A DNA stretch of 64,000 nucleotides from Sphingomonas jatrophae (GTDB taxonomy: Bacteria > Pseudomonadota > Alphaproteobacteria > Sphingomonadales > Sphingomonadaceae): NCBI RefSeq assembly GCF_900113315.1, contig NZ_FOZG01000001.1, positions 1 through 64,000 on the forward strand, given 5' to 3'. Both the position numbers and the translations under genes were made by a program. A model generated the notes under the pieces. It ran no database searches. It was not told where the DNA came from and was given only the letters and a program-made list of their open reading frames with translations. Shown in pieces: positions 16,802-25,455 of the stretch. The number at the start of each line of letters is the position of its first letter. Position 1 is the stretch's first letter.

Positions 16802-19195
16802 CTAGCCCTTCGATGTAGGGACAGGCGGCGTCGCCGTCTGCCCGGCCGGCAGCGGCAGCGCGACCGGTCCGGCAAGCTCAAGCCGTTGGGGCACGGTGCC
16901 GATGTCGATCTTCTCCTCGCCCAGACGGTGCAGCAGCGCGAACAGGATCGCACTGCGCGCGCCATAAGCTGCGCGGGGGCTGGCGACATGGGCGAAGGCG
17001 TTGAATGCTACCCGGTTGTCGGCGATGCCGTCGATGAACACGGCCGGCGCCGGCTCCGCCAGCACGTCCGCGTTCGTCGCGAACAGCTCGAGCAGGATCT
17101 CGCGCACCCGGTTCGCATCGGCGGTGATCGGCACCGCGAATTGCAGCTGGATACGGCCAAGCGGGCTGGCCAGCGTCTTGTTCAGGACGCTCTTGGTGAT
17201 GAGTTCGGAATTGGGGACGATCAGCGTCGAGTGATCCGCCAGCTCGATCTCGGTCGATCGCACGCTGATCCGCTTCACATCGCCCTCGTCGGTGCCGATG
17301 CGGACGAGATCGCCGATCTTCACCGGCCGCTCCGCGAGCAGGATCAGGCCGGAGACGAAGTTCTGGGTGATCGCCTGAAGACCGAAGCCGATGCCGACCG
17401 ACAATGCGGAAAGCAGCAGCGCGATCCGCTCCACCCCGATGCCGAGTGAGGCGAGCGCCCATAGCACTGCCAGGCTCAGCCCGACATAGCGGGCGACGAG
17501 GCTGACCGAATTGCGCGCGCTGCCGTCCAGCTCGGTCGTCGGCAGATAGCGGCCGTTCAGCCACCGCCCAAACAGCTTGACCAGGGCCAGACCGATGACG
17601 AACACGAGGATCGAGCGCAGCAGGCTCCATGGCGAGAGGCTGAGCGCGCCGACGGTGATGCCCTGATTTATAGCGCCGAGCCGGCCGAACAGGGTGCCGA
17701 TGCTGGTGCCGAACGGATCGAGCATGGTCGCCAGCGCCAGGAGCACCAGCGTCAACCGGATGCCGCCCGAGAGCAGCACGCCGAACTGATCGATCGCCGC
17801 GGGGCGGATGCCGACACCGCGGTGCAGCGTCTCGCCAAACCGGCTCTTGGAGGAGAAAACGGTGGTCGCCACGTCGTCGGTGGCGGCGAGCAGCAGGTAG
17901 AGCGTGCCCGAAACCACTGCCGCCCACGTCATCGTCCGCACGATGAAGCGGGACAGGCCGACATAGCCGAACAGCAATGCGCCGAGCGCGACCAGCAGCG
18001 CGATCCATGCCGCCAGCGACAGGACCGCAACCCCGGCCCGCGCCGGCGCCTCCTCCGACCCCGCCCGCAGGCGGCCGATGGTGAATAATGTGCCGCCGAG
18101 CAGAACGATGTAGGCGAGCACCTCGACGATCGCGACCGCGGTGCTGCCGATGGTGCTGGCCCCGGCGGTGCGGGTGAAGGTGTCGAGGCAGGGAACGGCG
18201 AGCGCGAGCGCGGAGAGCAGCCAGCTCCATGGGCGCAGCCGCTGCGCGGTCGCATCGTCGATCGACAGCAGCCGCCACGAGGGCTGGCTGCGCAGCAGCA
18301 ACGTGCCCGCCAGCGAATTGACGAAGGCGCTGACGAACGCCGCCACCACCAGCGTGTCGAGCAGCGGGGCGGCACGCTCGCTCACCATGTCGGACCAGCG
18401 CAGGCCCTGCGCGAAGATCAGCGCGGCGAACCCAGGCAGTGCGGTGCCCACCACCACGCGCCACAGCGCATAGGCCGAGCGGCGGACGCGGTGGCCGGGC
18501 ACGCCCTGCGCGACCATACGGTTCCGCCCGGCGCGCCGCAGCGCCAGACGCGCGGGGAAGAGGAGGAGCAGGGCGACGGCGAGGCCTGCCGCGGCCGGCC
18601 ACGGCACCTGCCCGCGAAAGCCACGGCCCCATTCGGCGCCGATGTCCGAAAGCAGCCGGGCCCCGCGACCAAGATCGCGCGGCAGGCTCTTCAACAGGCG
18701 CGACCAGAAGGCAGGCGAGACGGGGGAGGGGGTGCGCTGCGCGATCCGCTCGCCGATCTGCTCCGCCTGCGCAGCTTCGATCTCGTCGATCAGCTGCTGC
18801 GCTTCGATGCCAAGCAGCCGGCCTCGCTTGATCGCACTGTCGAGCCCGGTGCGCTGTTGCGCCAGCAGCGTGCGCTGATTGCGCAGCTCCGGCGTTTCTG
18901 CGGCGGCCGCCGGCCCAAGCTCGGCGATCCGCGCGTCGACGAGCGCGAGCTCGGCCTGCAGGCCGGTCGCAACCGCGGCCGCATCGGTCGCAGCGGCGGT
19001 TAGTTGCTGGCGGAGCGCGTCGCGTGCGGGCTCGTCCGTCTTGGCTTCCAGCGTCCGGTCCGCCCGCGCGATCTGCGACGCAGCGACGCTGAGGCGCTTG
19101 GCTGCCTCGGTCAGCTCCATCGCCGGCTGCGCGGCGAGATGCGCCACAGGCAACAGGAGGAGGAACAGCAACACGGCGCGCAGGCAGGAGATCAT
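16802..19195 (-). CDS. DUF3772 - MscS mechanosensitive channel
   Basis: Large MscS-family channel of 797 aa, opening under membrane tension to release solutes. A signal peptide (LRAVLLFLLLLPVAHLAA) leads a periplasmic coiled-coil-rich DUF3772 region (about 25-170). Several transmembrane helices follow, and then the MscS core: a pore helix region (GIGVERIALLLSALSVGIG) and the beta domain with IGDLVRIG, the conserved ERPVKIGD element and IVPNSELI. The start at 19195 (Met before ISCLRAVLL) is chosen because it begins the signal peptide; the open frame upstream is Arg/Pro-rich noise. It follows the patatin gene by 65 bp on the same strand. Confidence 0.9.
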   Translation of the reverse strand: MISCLRAVLLFLLLLPVAHLAAQPAMELTEAAKRLSVAASQIARADRTLEAKTDEPARDALRQQLTAAATDAAAVATGLQAELALVDARIAELGPAAAAETPELRNQRTLLAQQRTGLDSAIKRGRLLGIEAQQLIDEIEAAQAEQIGERIAQRTPSPVSPAFWSRLLKSLPRDLGRGARLLSDIGAEWGRGFRGQVPWPAAAGLAVALLLLFPARLALRRAGRNRMVAQGVPGHRVRRSAYALWRVVVGTALPGFAALIFAQGLRWSDMVSERAAPLLDTLVVAAFVSAFVNSLAGTLLLRSQPSWRLLSIDDATAQRLRPWSWLLSALALAVPCLDTFTRTAGASTIGSTAVAIVEVLAYIVLLGGTLFTIGRLRAGSEEAPARAGVAVLSLAAWIALLVALGALLFGYVGLSRFIVRTMTWAAVVSGTLYLLLAATDDVATTVFSSKSRFGETLHRGVGIRPAAIDQFGVLLSGGIRLTLVLLALATMLDPFGTSIGTLFGRLGAINQGITVGALSLSPWSLLRSILVFVIGLALVKLFGRWLNGRYLPTTELDGSARNSVSLVARYVGLSLAVLWALASLGIGVERIALLLSALSVGIGFGLQAITQNFVSGLILLAERPVKIGDLVRIGTDEGDVKRISVRSTEIELADHSTLIVPNSELITKSVLNKTLASPLGRIQLQFAVPITADANRVREILLELFATNADVLAEPAPAVFIDGIADNRVAFNAFAHVASPRAAYGARSAILFALLHRLGEEKIDIGTVPQRLELAGPVALPLPAGQTATPPVPTSKG

Positions 19196-19260
19196 CGGCG
19201 GACGATAGACGATGTGAGTGCAAGCAGGCGACCGTTCAGAGGCGCATCGTCGTCCCCAGA

Positions 19261-20307
19261 TCACGGCCCGTCGTGGCCGATCCGGTGAACGCGCAGGCCC
19301 GCCTCGCTCGACAGCCCGACATCGCACATGCGCCGGAGCAGCCGCGCCGCGTCCCGCGTGCCGACTGCCTGACGATCCCGAAGCGTGGCGCGCGACAGGT
19401 CATACGCCTTTTCGGAGCCCGCCTCGTGCGGCAGCGGGCGATAGCTGATGTGAAACAGGTCGGTGCCCGCCACCTCCGGCGCGATCCGTGCCTCGAGCGC
19501 ACGCTCGCGCACCAGCGCTTCCAGCCGCAGCCGTGTCTGCATCGCGAACAGCAGATCCTGGCTGCGCGCGAGGCTCGCCTCCAGTGAGGTGGGGGCCGCA
19601 TCGTCAGGCGAGAACAGATCGACGAGGATGACGAGCGGGGTCGATGGCTGGATCCGGTCGCTGGCAAGGAACGGCTCAAGCGGTGCATTCGCCGCAAAGC
19701 CGCCGTCCGCCAGCAGCCGCTCGCCCACCTGCATGGGGGAGAAGGCCGGCATCAGCGCGCCGCTCGCCAGGACATGTTCGAGCGCGATGACATCGCCCGC
19801 CGCCGTATCGAACAGGACCACCTCGCCGGCCAGCACGTCCGTGGTCGAGATGCACAGGCGGGGCCCTGCGGAGTTCAGGCGCGCGAAGTCGATCCGGTCG
19901 GCCAGCAATCGGCGCAGCGGCTCGTTGCTGTAGAGGGCTGGGCAGGGCCCGTCCTCCTCTCGCTCGCCCGGCCAGCGCGGGCGAAACATGTTCGCCACCC
20001 CCGCGGTGCGACTAGTCAGCGCGCTGCCCCAGTTGGCGAGGTGGCGCACCCCGCCCGCCGAGGGGAGGAAGGAATTGCCTGTCTCCCGCCCGACCGTGGC
20101 CCAGAATGCGTCCAGTGCGGCGATCCGGTCGTCCGGCGGGGTTCCGGCGATCAGCGCCGCCATGATCGCGCCGATCGAGGCCCCGCCGATCGCCTGGATG
20201 TCGAGCGTTTCGTCGGCAAGCAACGTCCGCACCGCGCCCGCATGATAGGCGCCGAGCGCGAGACCGCCGCCGAGGATCAGCGTGCAAGGACGTGGGGCGT
20301 CGGCCAT
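19261..20307 (-). CDS. patatin-like phospholipase
   Basis: Patatin-family acyl hydrolase of 348 aa. The oxyanion-hole glycine run (LILGGGLALGAYHAG) is at 10-24. The nucleophile elbow GASIG puts Ser44 as catalytic residue, and DGG at 201-203 supplies Asp201, giving the Ser-Asp dyad of the family. No signal peptide is seen, so it should act from the cytoplasmic side on membrane lipids. The position between the oxidase cluster and an MscS channel on one strand suggests a membrane-maintenance role, but this is only context. Confidence 0.9.
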   Translation of the reverse strand: MADAPRPCTLILGGGLALGAYHAGAVRTLLADETLDIQAIGGASIGAIMAALIAGTPPDDRIAALDAFWATVGRETGNSFLPSAGGVRHLANWGSALTSRTAGVANMFRPRWPGEREEDGPCPALYSNEPLRRLLADRIDFARLNSAGPRLCISTTDVLAGEVVLFDTAAGDVIALEHVLASGALMPAFSPMQVGERLLADGGFAANAPLEPFLASDRIQPSTPLVILVDLFSPDDAAPTSLEASLARSQDLLFAMQTRLRLEALVRERALEARIAPEVAGTDLFHISYRPLPHEAGSEKAYDLSRATLRDRQAVGTRDAARLLRRMCDVGLSSEAGLRVHRIGHDGP

Positions 20308-20385
20308 GGCGTGGTCTCCGGGGCGATGCTTCTGCGGCGGGATGTCGGGGGAACACGCAGGCGCGCCGGGCGATCCCGCAGTGCG

Positions 20386-20808
20386 TCAATTCTTCGCGTA
20401 GAGGTACGCCGCCATGTCGCGCGCGTCTCGCTCGCTCACGCCCTGTTCGGGCATGCCGCTGCCGGGCGAGATGACCTGCGGGTGGATCAACCAGCGCACC
20501 ATCGCCTCCGGATCGTTGCTCAGGCGACCGGCCAGCGTGGCGCGCCGTGACACCTGCGACAGATCGGGGCCGACCTGTCCGTTTGCCCCATCGATCCCGG
20601 CGATCACGTGACAGGCGCCGCAGCCATATCGGCCAATCGCCGCACGACCGGCCTCGACCGAGCCGTGCGTGATCGCTTCCGCGCGGACGCGGTCGGCGTG
20701 GCGGGTCTGGAGATAGATCGTCATCCCGCCGATCGCGGCCGCCATCAGCGACAGGGCGATCAGCCCGCCGAGCCAGACGAGGCTGGGGGACAGGCGCCGC
20801 TCAGCCAT
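20386..20808 (-). CDS. membrane-anchored c-type cytochrome
   Basis: Cytochrome c of 140 aa with a single N-terminal membrane anchor (LVWLGGLIALSLMAAAIGG) and a class I heme site CGACH (63-67). Met119 in SPGSGMP is the probable axial ligand. It is the last gene of the oxidase cluster, and its start overlaps the ctaG stop by 8 bp, so it is probably translated from the same message. It likely delivers electrons to the oxidase or works beside CoxB. The start at 20808 is chosen over the upstream in-frame ATG at 20856 because the membrane anchor begins here. Confidence 0.88.
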   Translation of the reverse strand: MAERRLSPSLVWLGGLIALSLMAAAIGGMTIYLQTRHADRVRAEAITHGSVEAGRAAIGRYGCGACHVIAGIDGANGQVGPDLSQVSRRATLAGRLSNDPEAMVRWLIHPQVISPGSGMPEQGVSERDARDMAAYLYAKN

Positions 20809-21679
20809 GCGCCGGCCGCAACAGGCGCCGCATGACCAGCAAGGCCGCGCCGGCATGGACGAGGCCGCCCGGCACCCACATCAGCAGCCCGGCAAGCTGC
20901 TGGTCCTCCGCTGGCGTCAGGCCGAACGGCGCCAGGCCGAGCCGGGCGTAACCGGCATACCAAGGGCTCGGCGCAAAGGCCATCAACGCACCCAGCGCAC
21001 CCGATACGATGGAGGTCACGACGAGGCACAAGGCTGCCACACCCGCCGGCGTCCGCCGCCCCAGCATCGCCGTCCAGAAGAACAGCGCGGAGACGAGGAA
21101 GGACAGATGCTGCGCCGCATGCCAGCCCTCGCTCGCCAGCGCGAGATCGAACAACGCTGGCGCATGCCACAGCCACAGCGCGGCAGCCTGAAACAGCGTG
21201 GCGGTGACAGGCGCCGAGAGGAACAGCCAAGGCATGCGAACGACGTGGCTGCGCGCGAGGGCACCGATGCCGCGCCTCCCGCCGCCCGAAAATGCCCAGA
21301 GCATCACCGCCAGCGGCTCGGCCAGCACCATCAGCGGCGCCGCCACCAGCATGATCAACTCATGCTCGAACATGTGCGCGGCGAACGACCGCTCGCCCGC
21401 CTCGTGCAGGGGGGACACGAGCGCCGCCGAGAGGATCAGCCATCCGGCGCCGAACAGCCGCGCCCGCCGGACCAACGCCGCGGCGCCGGGGCCGGAGCGC
21501 GCCCGCAAGGCACGCCAGCCGACTGCGAACAGGCCTGCGGACAGGAGCAGGGGCGCGAGGATCCACGGGTCGAGCGTCCAGCCCGGCGGCTCGTCATGCG
21601 GCCGCCCAGTGTCGTGCGCCGCCGCCACGCTCGCCAGCGCAATCGCGAGCAAGGTGGCAAGCCGCCTCAGCCGACGCAT
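20801..21679 (-). CDS. ctaG: cytochrome c oxidase assembly protein, CtaG (Bacillus-type) family
   Basis: Polytopic membrane protein of 292 aa from the Bacillus-type CtaG family associated with caa3-type oxidase assembly. An N-terminal signal-like helix is followed by about seven membrane helices. The typical His-containing motifs HMFEHELIMLVAAPL (about 102-116) and WLWHAPALFD are present, and AAQHLSFLVSALFFW is a further family signature. It overlaps the next gene upstream by 13 bp and the cytochrome c gene downstream by 8 bp. The start at 21679 begins the signal-like helix; the open frame further upstream lacks family resemblance. Confidence 0.88.
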   Translation of the reverse strand: MRRLRRLATLLAIALASVAAAHDTGRPHDEPPGWTLDPWILAPLLLSAGLFAVGWRALRARSGPGAAALVRRARLFGAGWLILSAALVSPLHEAGERSFAAHMFEHELIMLVAAPLMVLAEPLAVMLWAFSGGGRRGIGALARSHVVRMPWLFLSAPVTATLFQAAALWLWHAPALFDLALASEGWHAAQHLSFLVSALFFWTAMLGRRTPAGVAALCLVVTSIVSGALGALMAFAPSPWYAGYARLGLAPFGLTPAEDQQLAGLLMWVPGGLVHAGAALLVMRRLLRPAHG

Positions 21680-21975
21680 GCGGGCACGATCAAGATGGCG
21701 AGTGTCTGAAAGGAGATGGCGAGCGCGAAGATGCCCGCCACTGCCAGTGCCAGCCGCGCAAGCCAGGGATCGGCCAGCTGCCCGCCTGCCGCGCGCGATC
21801 GCCACGCCAGCCGTGCGGCAAAGCCGCAGACCGCAAGACTGGCCATGCCCCAGGCGATCCCGATCCCGCTCCGCTGGCAATCCGCGTGGAGCAAGGCGGA
21901 CAGGCCCTGCTCAAACAGGAACCACGTGACGGGCGGCATGATGAGTGCGGTCCAGGCGCGGTTGCGGATGCTCAT
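21667..21975 (-). CDS. small membrane protein in the oxidase cluster
   Basis: Unrecognised protein of 102 aa with about three hydrophobic segments (near residues 9-28, 38-57 and 74-97) and a short basic loop. It is firmly placed in the operon: its ATG overlaps the coxC stop (ATGA, 21972-21975), and its 3' end overlaps ctaG by 13 bp. It has no heme motif and no clear metal ligands; two Cys residues (33 and 50) and one near the end (100) are present. A role as an accessory subunit or assembly helper of the oxidase is inferred from context only. Confidence 0.7.
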   Translation of the reverse strand: MSIRNRAWTALIMPPVTWFLFEQGLSALLHADCQRSGIGIAWGMASLAVCGFAARLAWRSRAAGGQLADPWLARLALAVAGIFALAISFQTLAILIVPACVG

Positions 21976-22589
21976 ACAGCTCTCGGTGCCCAGTAGATCA
22001 GCACGTAGACCGGCAGCCAGCAGACGACCACGAAGGTCCAGTAATTGCTGTTATCCTCCACGTCGGCGAACTGATCGTCACCGACCTCATGGGTGAACAG
22101 CCATGTGCCAATGACGACGGTGTCCGCCCAGTCGGTGATGACGTGCGTCGTGTGCAGCACGAGCAGGAGCCAGATGACCGAGCCATATGCGTCGCGGTGC
22201 CAAGGCACGCCGAGATGCGCGAACTCGAACCCGCGCGGCACCAGCAGGATCAGGCCGATCACCGCCATGGCGAGCACGCCGCGGCGAACACCGGCGACGT
22301 CCTTGTTCCGCGCACAGCGCAGCACCCACAGGTTCGGCAAGGCGCTTAGCAGCAGGCCGGCGGTAAACAGGCCGCTCCACAGCAGACCGGGCAGCGCATC
22401 GCCTCTCGGTGGCCACGCCGGCGCCTGCGTCATCAGGTAGAGATAGGCCGCAGCGGCCAGCGCGAAGCCGGTGCCTTCGATCAGCATGAAGCCGATATTG
22501 CCCCACCAGACGAGGTGGCGCGCGCCGCTCGCACTGGTCGGCAGGCGAGAAAGATCGCCGACGATCTCGATCTCGCGCGGGCCCGTCAT
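21972..22589 (-). CDS. coxC: cytochrome c oxidase subunit III family protein
   Basis: Subunit III of a heme-copper oxidase, 205 aa with about five membrane helices, as in short bacterial forms. Family-like segments are HLVWWGNIGFMLIEGTGFALAAAAYLY and the conserved VLHTTHVITDWADT block late in the protein. The start at 22589 is supported by a 4-bp ATGA overlap with the coxA stop (22586-22589). It stabilises the catalytic core in known oxidases; it carries no redox centre. Confidence 0.88.
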   Translation of the reverse strand: MTGPREIEIVGDLSRLPTSASGARHLVWWGNIGFMLIEGTGFALAAAAYLYLMTQAPAWPPRGDALPGLLWSGLFTAGLLLSALPNLWVLRCARNKDVAGVRRGVLAMAVIGLILLVPRGFEFAHLGVPWHRDAYGSVIWLLLVLHTTHVITDWADTVVIGTWLFTHEVGDDQFADVEDNSNYWTFVVVCWLPVYVLIYWAPRAV

Positions 22590-24469
22590 GCCTTCGCCTC
22601 CGCGGCACCTGCGCGCGGGCGCGTCGGCCAGAACCACGCGGTCAACGCGGCCCCAATCGGCAGAGCGCCGGCAACGATCGCCCAAGGCGTGAAGATGCTG
22701 CCGATGAACATCGCCGTGGTGGCGAGCGCGGCGAGCAGCGGTGCGATGGAGGGCGGTGCACTCTTCTGGCGATAAAGCGGTGCCGCGTCCGCGACGGAGG
22801 TGACCAGCACCTCGCGCCGATCGAGCGCGAGGCCCTCCATCACCCTCAACGGGCCGTCGCGCCACATCGGCGTCAGGCTATCCACCCGCGGCGTATAGGG
22901 AAGGTTCCAGGCTGGCGTCGGGGAGGCGCTTGCCCACTCCAGCGTCGATCCGCCCCACGGATCGGGGCCCGACACGCGCCCGCGCCAATAGCTCCACAGC
23001 GCATTGCCGACGAAGACGAGGCCGCCTGCCACCGCGATCGCGCTGCCCGCGGTCGCCACCTGGTTCAGCGTCTCCCAGCCGAGCCCCGCGGGGTAGGTGT
23101 AGACGCGGCGCGGCATGCCGAGCAGGCCGAGCAGGTGCATCGGCGCGAAGCCGAGATTGAAGCCGCCGACGATCAGCCAGAAGGCAATCCGCCCCAAACG
23201 CTCCGACAGCAGACGTCCGGTCGCTTTCGGGTACCAGTAGCAGAACGCGCCGAAGAGCGGGAACATCGCCCCGCCGACCAGCACGTAGTGGAAATGCGCG
23301 ACGACGAAGTAGGTGTCCGTCAGCTGCAGATCGAGCGCGGCAGACGCGGTCATGATACCCGACAGGCCGCCGATCACGAAAGTGGCGAGAAAACCGACGA
23401 CCCACAGCATCGGCGTGTCCAGCCGCGGCCGCCCGCTCCAGATCGTCGCGATCCAGCAGAAGATCTGCATGCCCGCGGGCAGCGCGATCGCCATGCTGGC
23501 GGCGGTGTAGAAGTCATTGCCTAGCCGCGGCAGGCCGACGGCGAACATGTGGTGCACCCACAGCCCGAAGGCCAGCGCACCGATCGCCATGATCGACAGC
23601 ACGATGGCATTGTGCCCGAACAGCGGCCGGCGCGAGAACGTCTCGACGATGGCCGAGACGAAGCCAGTCGCCGGGATGAAGATGATGTAGACCTCCGGGT
23701 GGCCGAAGAACCAGAACAGGTGCTGGAACAGCAGCGCATCGCCGCCGCCCGCTGGCGAGAAGAAGTGCGTGGAGACAAGCCGGTCGGCGATCAGCATGCT
23801 CGTCACCAGCATGATCGCGGGCATCGACAGGATGGTCATGATTGACGCGATCAGCATCGCCCAGAGGAAAACGGGCATGCGCGCCAGCGTCATGCCCGGC
23901 GGCCGCATCTTGAGGATCGTCGCCGCGACGTTCACGGACGCGGCCAGTGCCGCCACCTCGGTGAAGGTGATCATCTGAGCCCAGATGTCAGCCCGGTGGC
24001 CGGGCGAGTAGGCTGGGCCTGAGAGGGGCGGATATTCGAACCAGCCGAGATCGGGCGTCACGTCTGCCGCATGTGCCAGCCACAGGGTCAGCACGCCGCC
24101 GAGATAGAGCCAGAAGCTGAAGGCGCCCAATCGCGGGAACGCCATGTTGCGCGTGCCCAGCATTAACGGCACCAGCCAGAGCGCCATCGCCTCCATCAGC
24201 GGCACGGAGACAAGGAACAGCATCGTCGAGCCGTGCAGCGAAAAGCTCTCATTATAGAGCTGCGGCCCCATGCGGGTGTTTTCGGCGGTCGACAGCTGCC
24301 ACCGCATGTCGAGCGCGAGCATGCCGGCAAGGAACATCAGCAGCAGCGCGGTGACGACGTAGCGCGCGGCGATCCGCTTGTGATCCACCGTCGTGAGGAA
24401 GCCCCACAGTCCGGGCGCATCGCGCCATGTCGCATCGAGTTGCGGGACGCGTTCGAGATCGGCGATCAT
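22586..24469 (-). CDS. coxA: cytochrome c oxidase subunit I with altered proton channels
   Basis: Catalytic subunit of a heme-copper oxidase, 627 aa, reducing oxygen to water. All metal ligands are present: His79 and His394 for the low-spin heme, His392 for the active-site heme, and His257, His306 and His307 for CuB, with Tyr261 in GHPEVY as the cross-linked Tyr. Glu259, the pump branch-point Glu, is also kept. The canonical proton-channel residues are not: the D-channel positions read Leu97, Asn108 and Gly115 instead of Asn, Asp, Asn, and the K-channel positions read Ala332 and Gln335 instead of Thr and Lys (CyoB at 38962-40959 keeps all of them). The start at 24469 is fixed by an ATGA overlap with coxB. 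Confidence 0.93.
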   Translation of the reverse strand: MIADLERVPQLDATWRDAPGLWGFLTTVDHKRIAARYVVTALLLMFLAGMLALDMRWQLSTAENTRMGPQLYNESFSLHGSTMLFLVSVPLMEAMALWLVPLMLGTRNMAFPRLGAFSFWLYLGGVLTLWLAHAADVTPDLGWFEYPPLSGPAYSPGHRADIWAQMITFTEVAALAASVNVAATILKMRPPGMTLARMPVFLWAMLIASIMTILSMPAIMLVTSMLIADRLVSTHFFSPAGGGDALLFQHLFWFFGHPEVYIIFIPATGFVSAIVETFSRRPLFGHNAIVLSIMAIGALAFGLWVHHMFAVGLPRLGNDFYTAASMAIALPAGMQIFCWIATIWSGRPRLDTPMLWVVGFLATFVIGGLSGIMTASAALDLQLTDTYFVVAHFHYVLVGGAMFPLFGAFCYWYPKATGRLLSERLGRIAFWLIVGGFNLGFAPMHLLGLLGMPRRVYTYPAGLGWETLNQVATAGSAIAVAGGLVFVGNALWSYWRGRVSGPDPWGGSTLEWASASPTPAWNLPYTPRVDSLTPMWRDGPLRVMEGLALDRREVLVTSVADAAPLYRQKSAPPSIAPLLAALATTAMFIGSIFTPWAIVAGALPIGAALTAWFWPTRPRAGAAEAKA

Positions 24470-25455
24470 CGCAGCGTTGTCAGATAGGAGGAGAGGGCGT
24501 CCGCATCGGCGGGCCGGAGCGGGACGGCGGGCATGGACGTGCCGGGCTTCAGCGCCTGCGGCTGTGCGATCCAGCCCTGCAGGCCGCCCCGGCTCATCGG
24601 CAACGTACCCGCGGCGATGGAGCGGCGGCTGGCGAGATGCGTCAGATCGGGTCCCGCACGCCCCGCAGCAGGCGTGCCGCGCACGGCGTGGCAGATGCCG
24701 CACGGGCCGGCGAAGACTGCAGCGCCTTGGGCCGCCCGCGGTCCCGCCGGTGCAGCCGCGGGGCGGCCCTGTTCGGCAAGCCAAGAGTCGAACGTGGTCG
24801 CATCCTCCACCTTCACGTCGAGTGCCATGTGCGCGTGCTGCGCGCCGCAGAATTCGGCACATTGGCCGCGGTACCAGCCAGCGCGCCGAGGAGTCAGGTC
24901 GAGCAGGTTGCGTCGCCCCGGGATCATGTCGATCTTGCCCGCGACGTTCGGCACCCAGAAGCTGTGGATCACGTCCGCCGAGCCGAGCAGCACGCGCGTC
25001 GTGCGGCCGAGTGGCAGGTGCAGTTCGTTCGCGGTTTCGATCCAGCGACCGGCCGCATCGCGATATTCGATCCGCCACCACCATTGATGCCCGGTGACGC
25101 GTACCTCCATCGCTGGCTGTGCGCGCGTGGCGAACAGCGCGCGATCGGCGAGGAAGCTGCCGACGATGAGCACGGTCAGGCCGGCCACGATGACGCCCGC
25201 CGTCACTCCGAGCCCGCGTCCGAGTGCCGCATCGCTCGGCTCATTGTCACCGGCGGCGGCCGGACGCCGCCGCCACAGGCTCCAGGCGAGGCCACCCAGC
25301 ACCAGCAGGTAGATCACGCCGCACACCGCCACCATCAGCAGCAACAGGCCATGCAGCGCTGCCGCCTGATCGCCGGCCGGGGCCAGCGGCGACTGGATGC
25401 CGCCGCAGCCGGATACGAACACGCAGAGGAGCGAAACTCGGAGAAGTCGCTTCAT
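24466..25455 (-). CDS. coxB: cytochrome c oxidase subunit II with fused cytochrome c domain
   Basis: CoxB of 329 aa. A lipoprotein signal (lipobox ending at Cys17) and two membrane helices (about 33-60 and 84-107) lead a cupredoxin domain. CuA ligands are His164, Cys199, Cys203, His207 and Met210 (CAEFCGAQHAHM). A C-terminal cytochrome c domain carries CGICH (252-256) and a probable Met ligand in the GTSMPAVP segment. This is the caa3 architecture, so electrons enter from a c-type cytochrome through heme c and CuA. The start at 25455 gives an ATGA overlap with the upstream cytochrome c gene; an in-frame alternative start lies at 25470. Confidence 0.93.
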   Translation of the reverse strand: MKRLLRVSLLCVFVSGCGGIQSPLAPAGDQAAALHGLLLLMVAVCGVIYLLVLGGLAWSLWRRRPAAAGDNEPSDAALGRGLGVTAGVIVAGLTVLIVGSFLADRALFATRAQPAMEVRVTGHQWWWRIEYRDAAGRWIETANELHLPLGRTTRVLLGSADVIHSFWVPNVAGKIDMIPGRRNLLDLTPRRAGWYRGQCAEFCGAQHAHMALDVKVEDATTFDSWLAEQGRPAAAPAGPRAAQGAAVFAGPCGICHAVRGTPAAGRAGPDLTHLASRRSIAAGTLPMSRGGLQGWIAQPQALKPGTSMPAVPLRPADADALSSYLTTLR

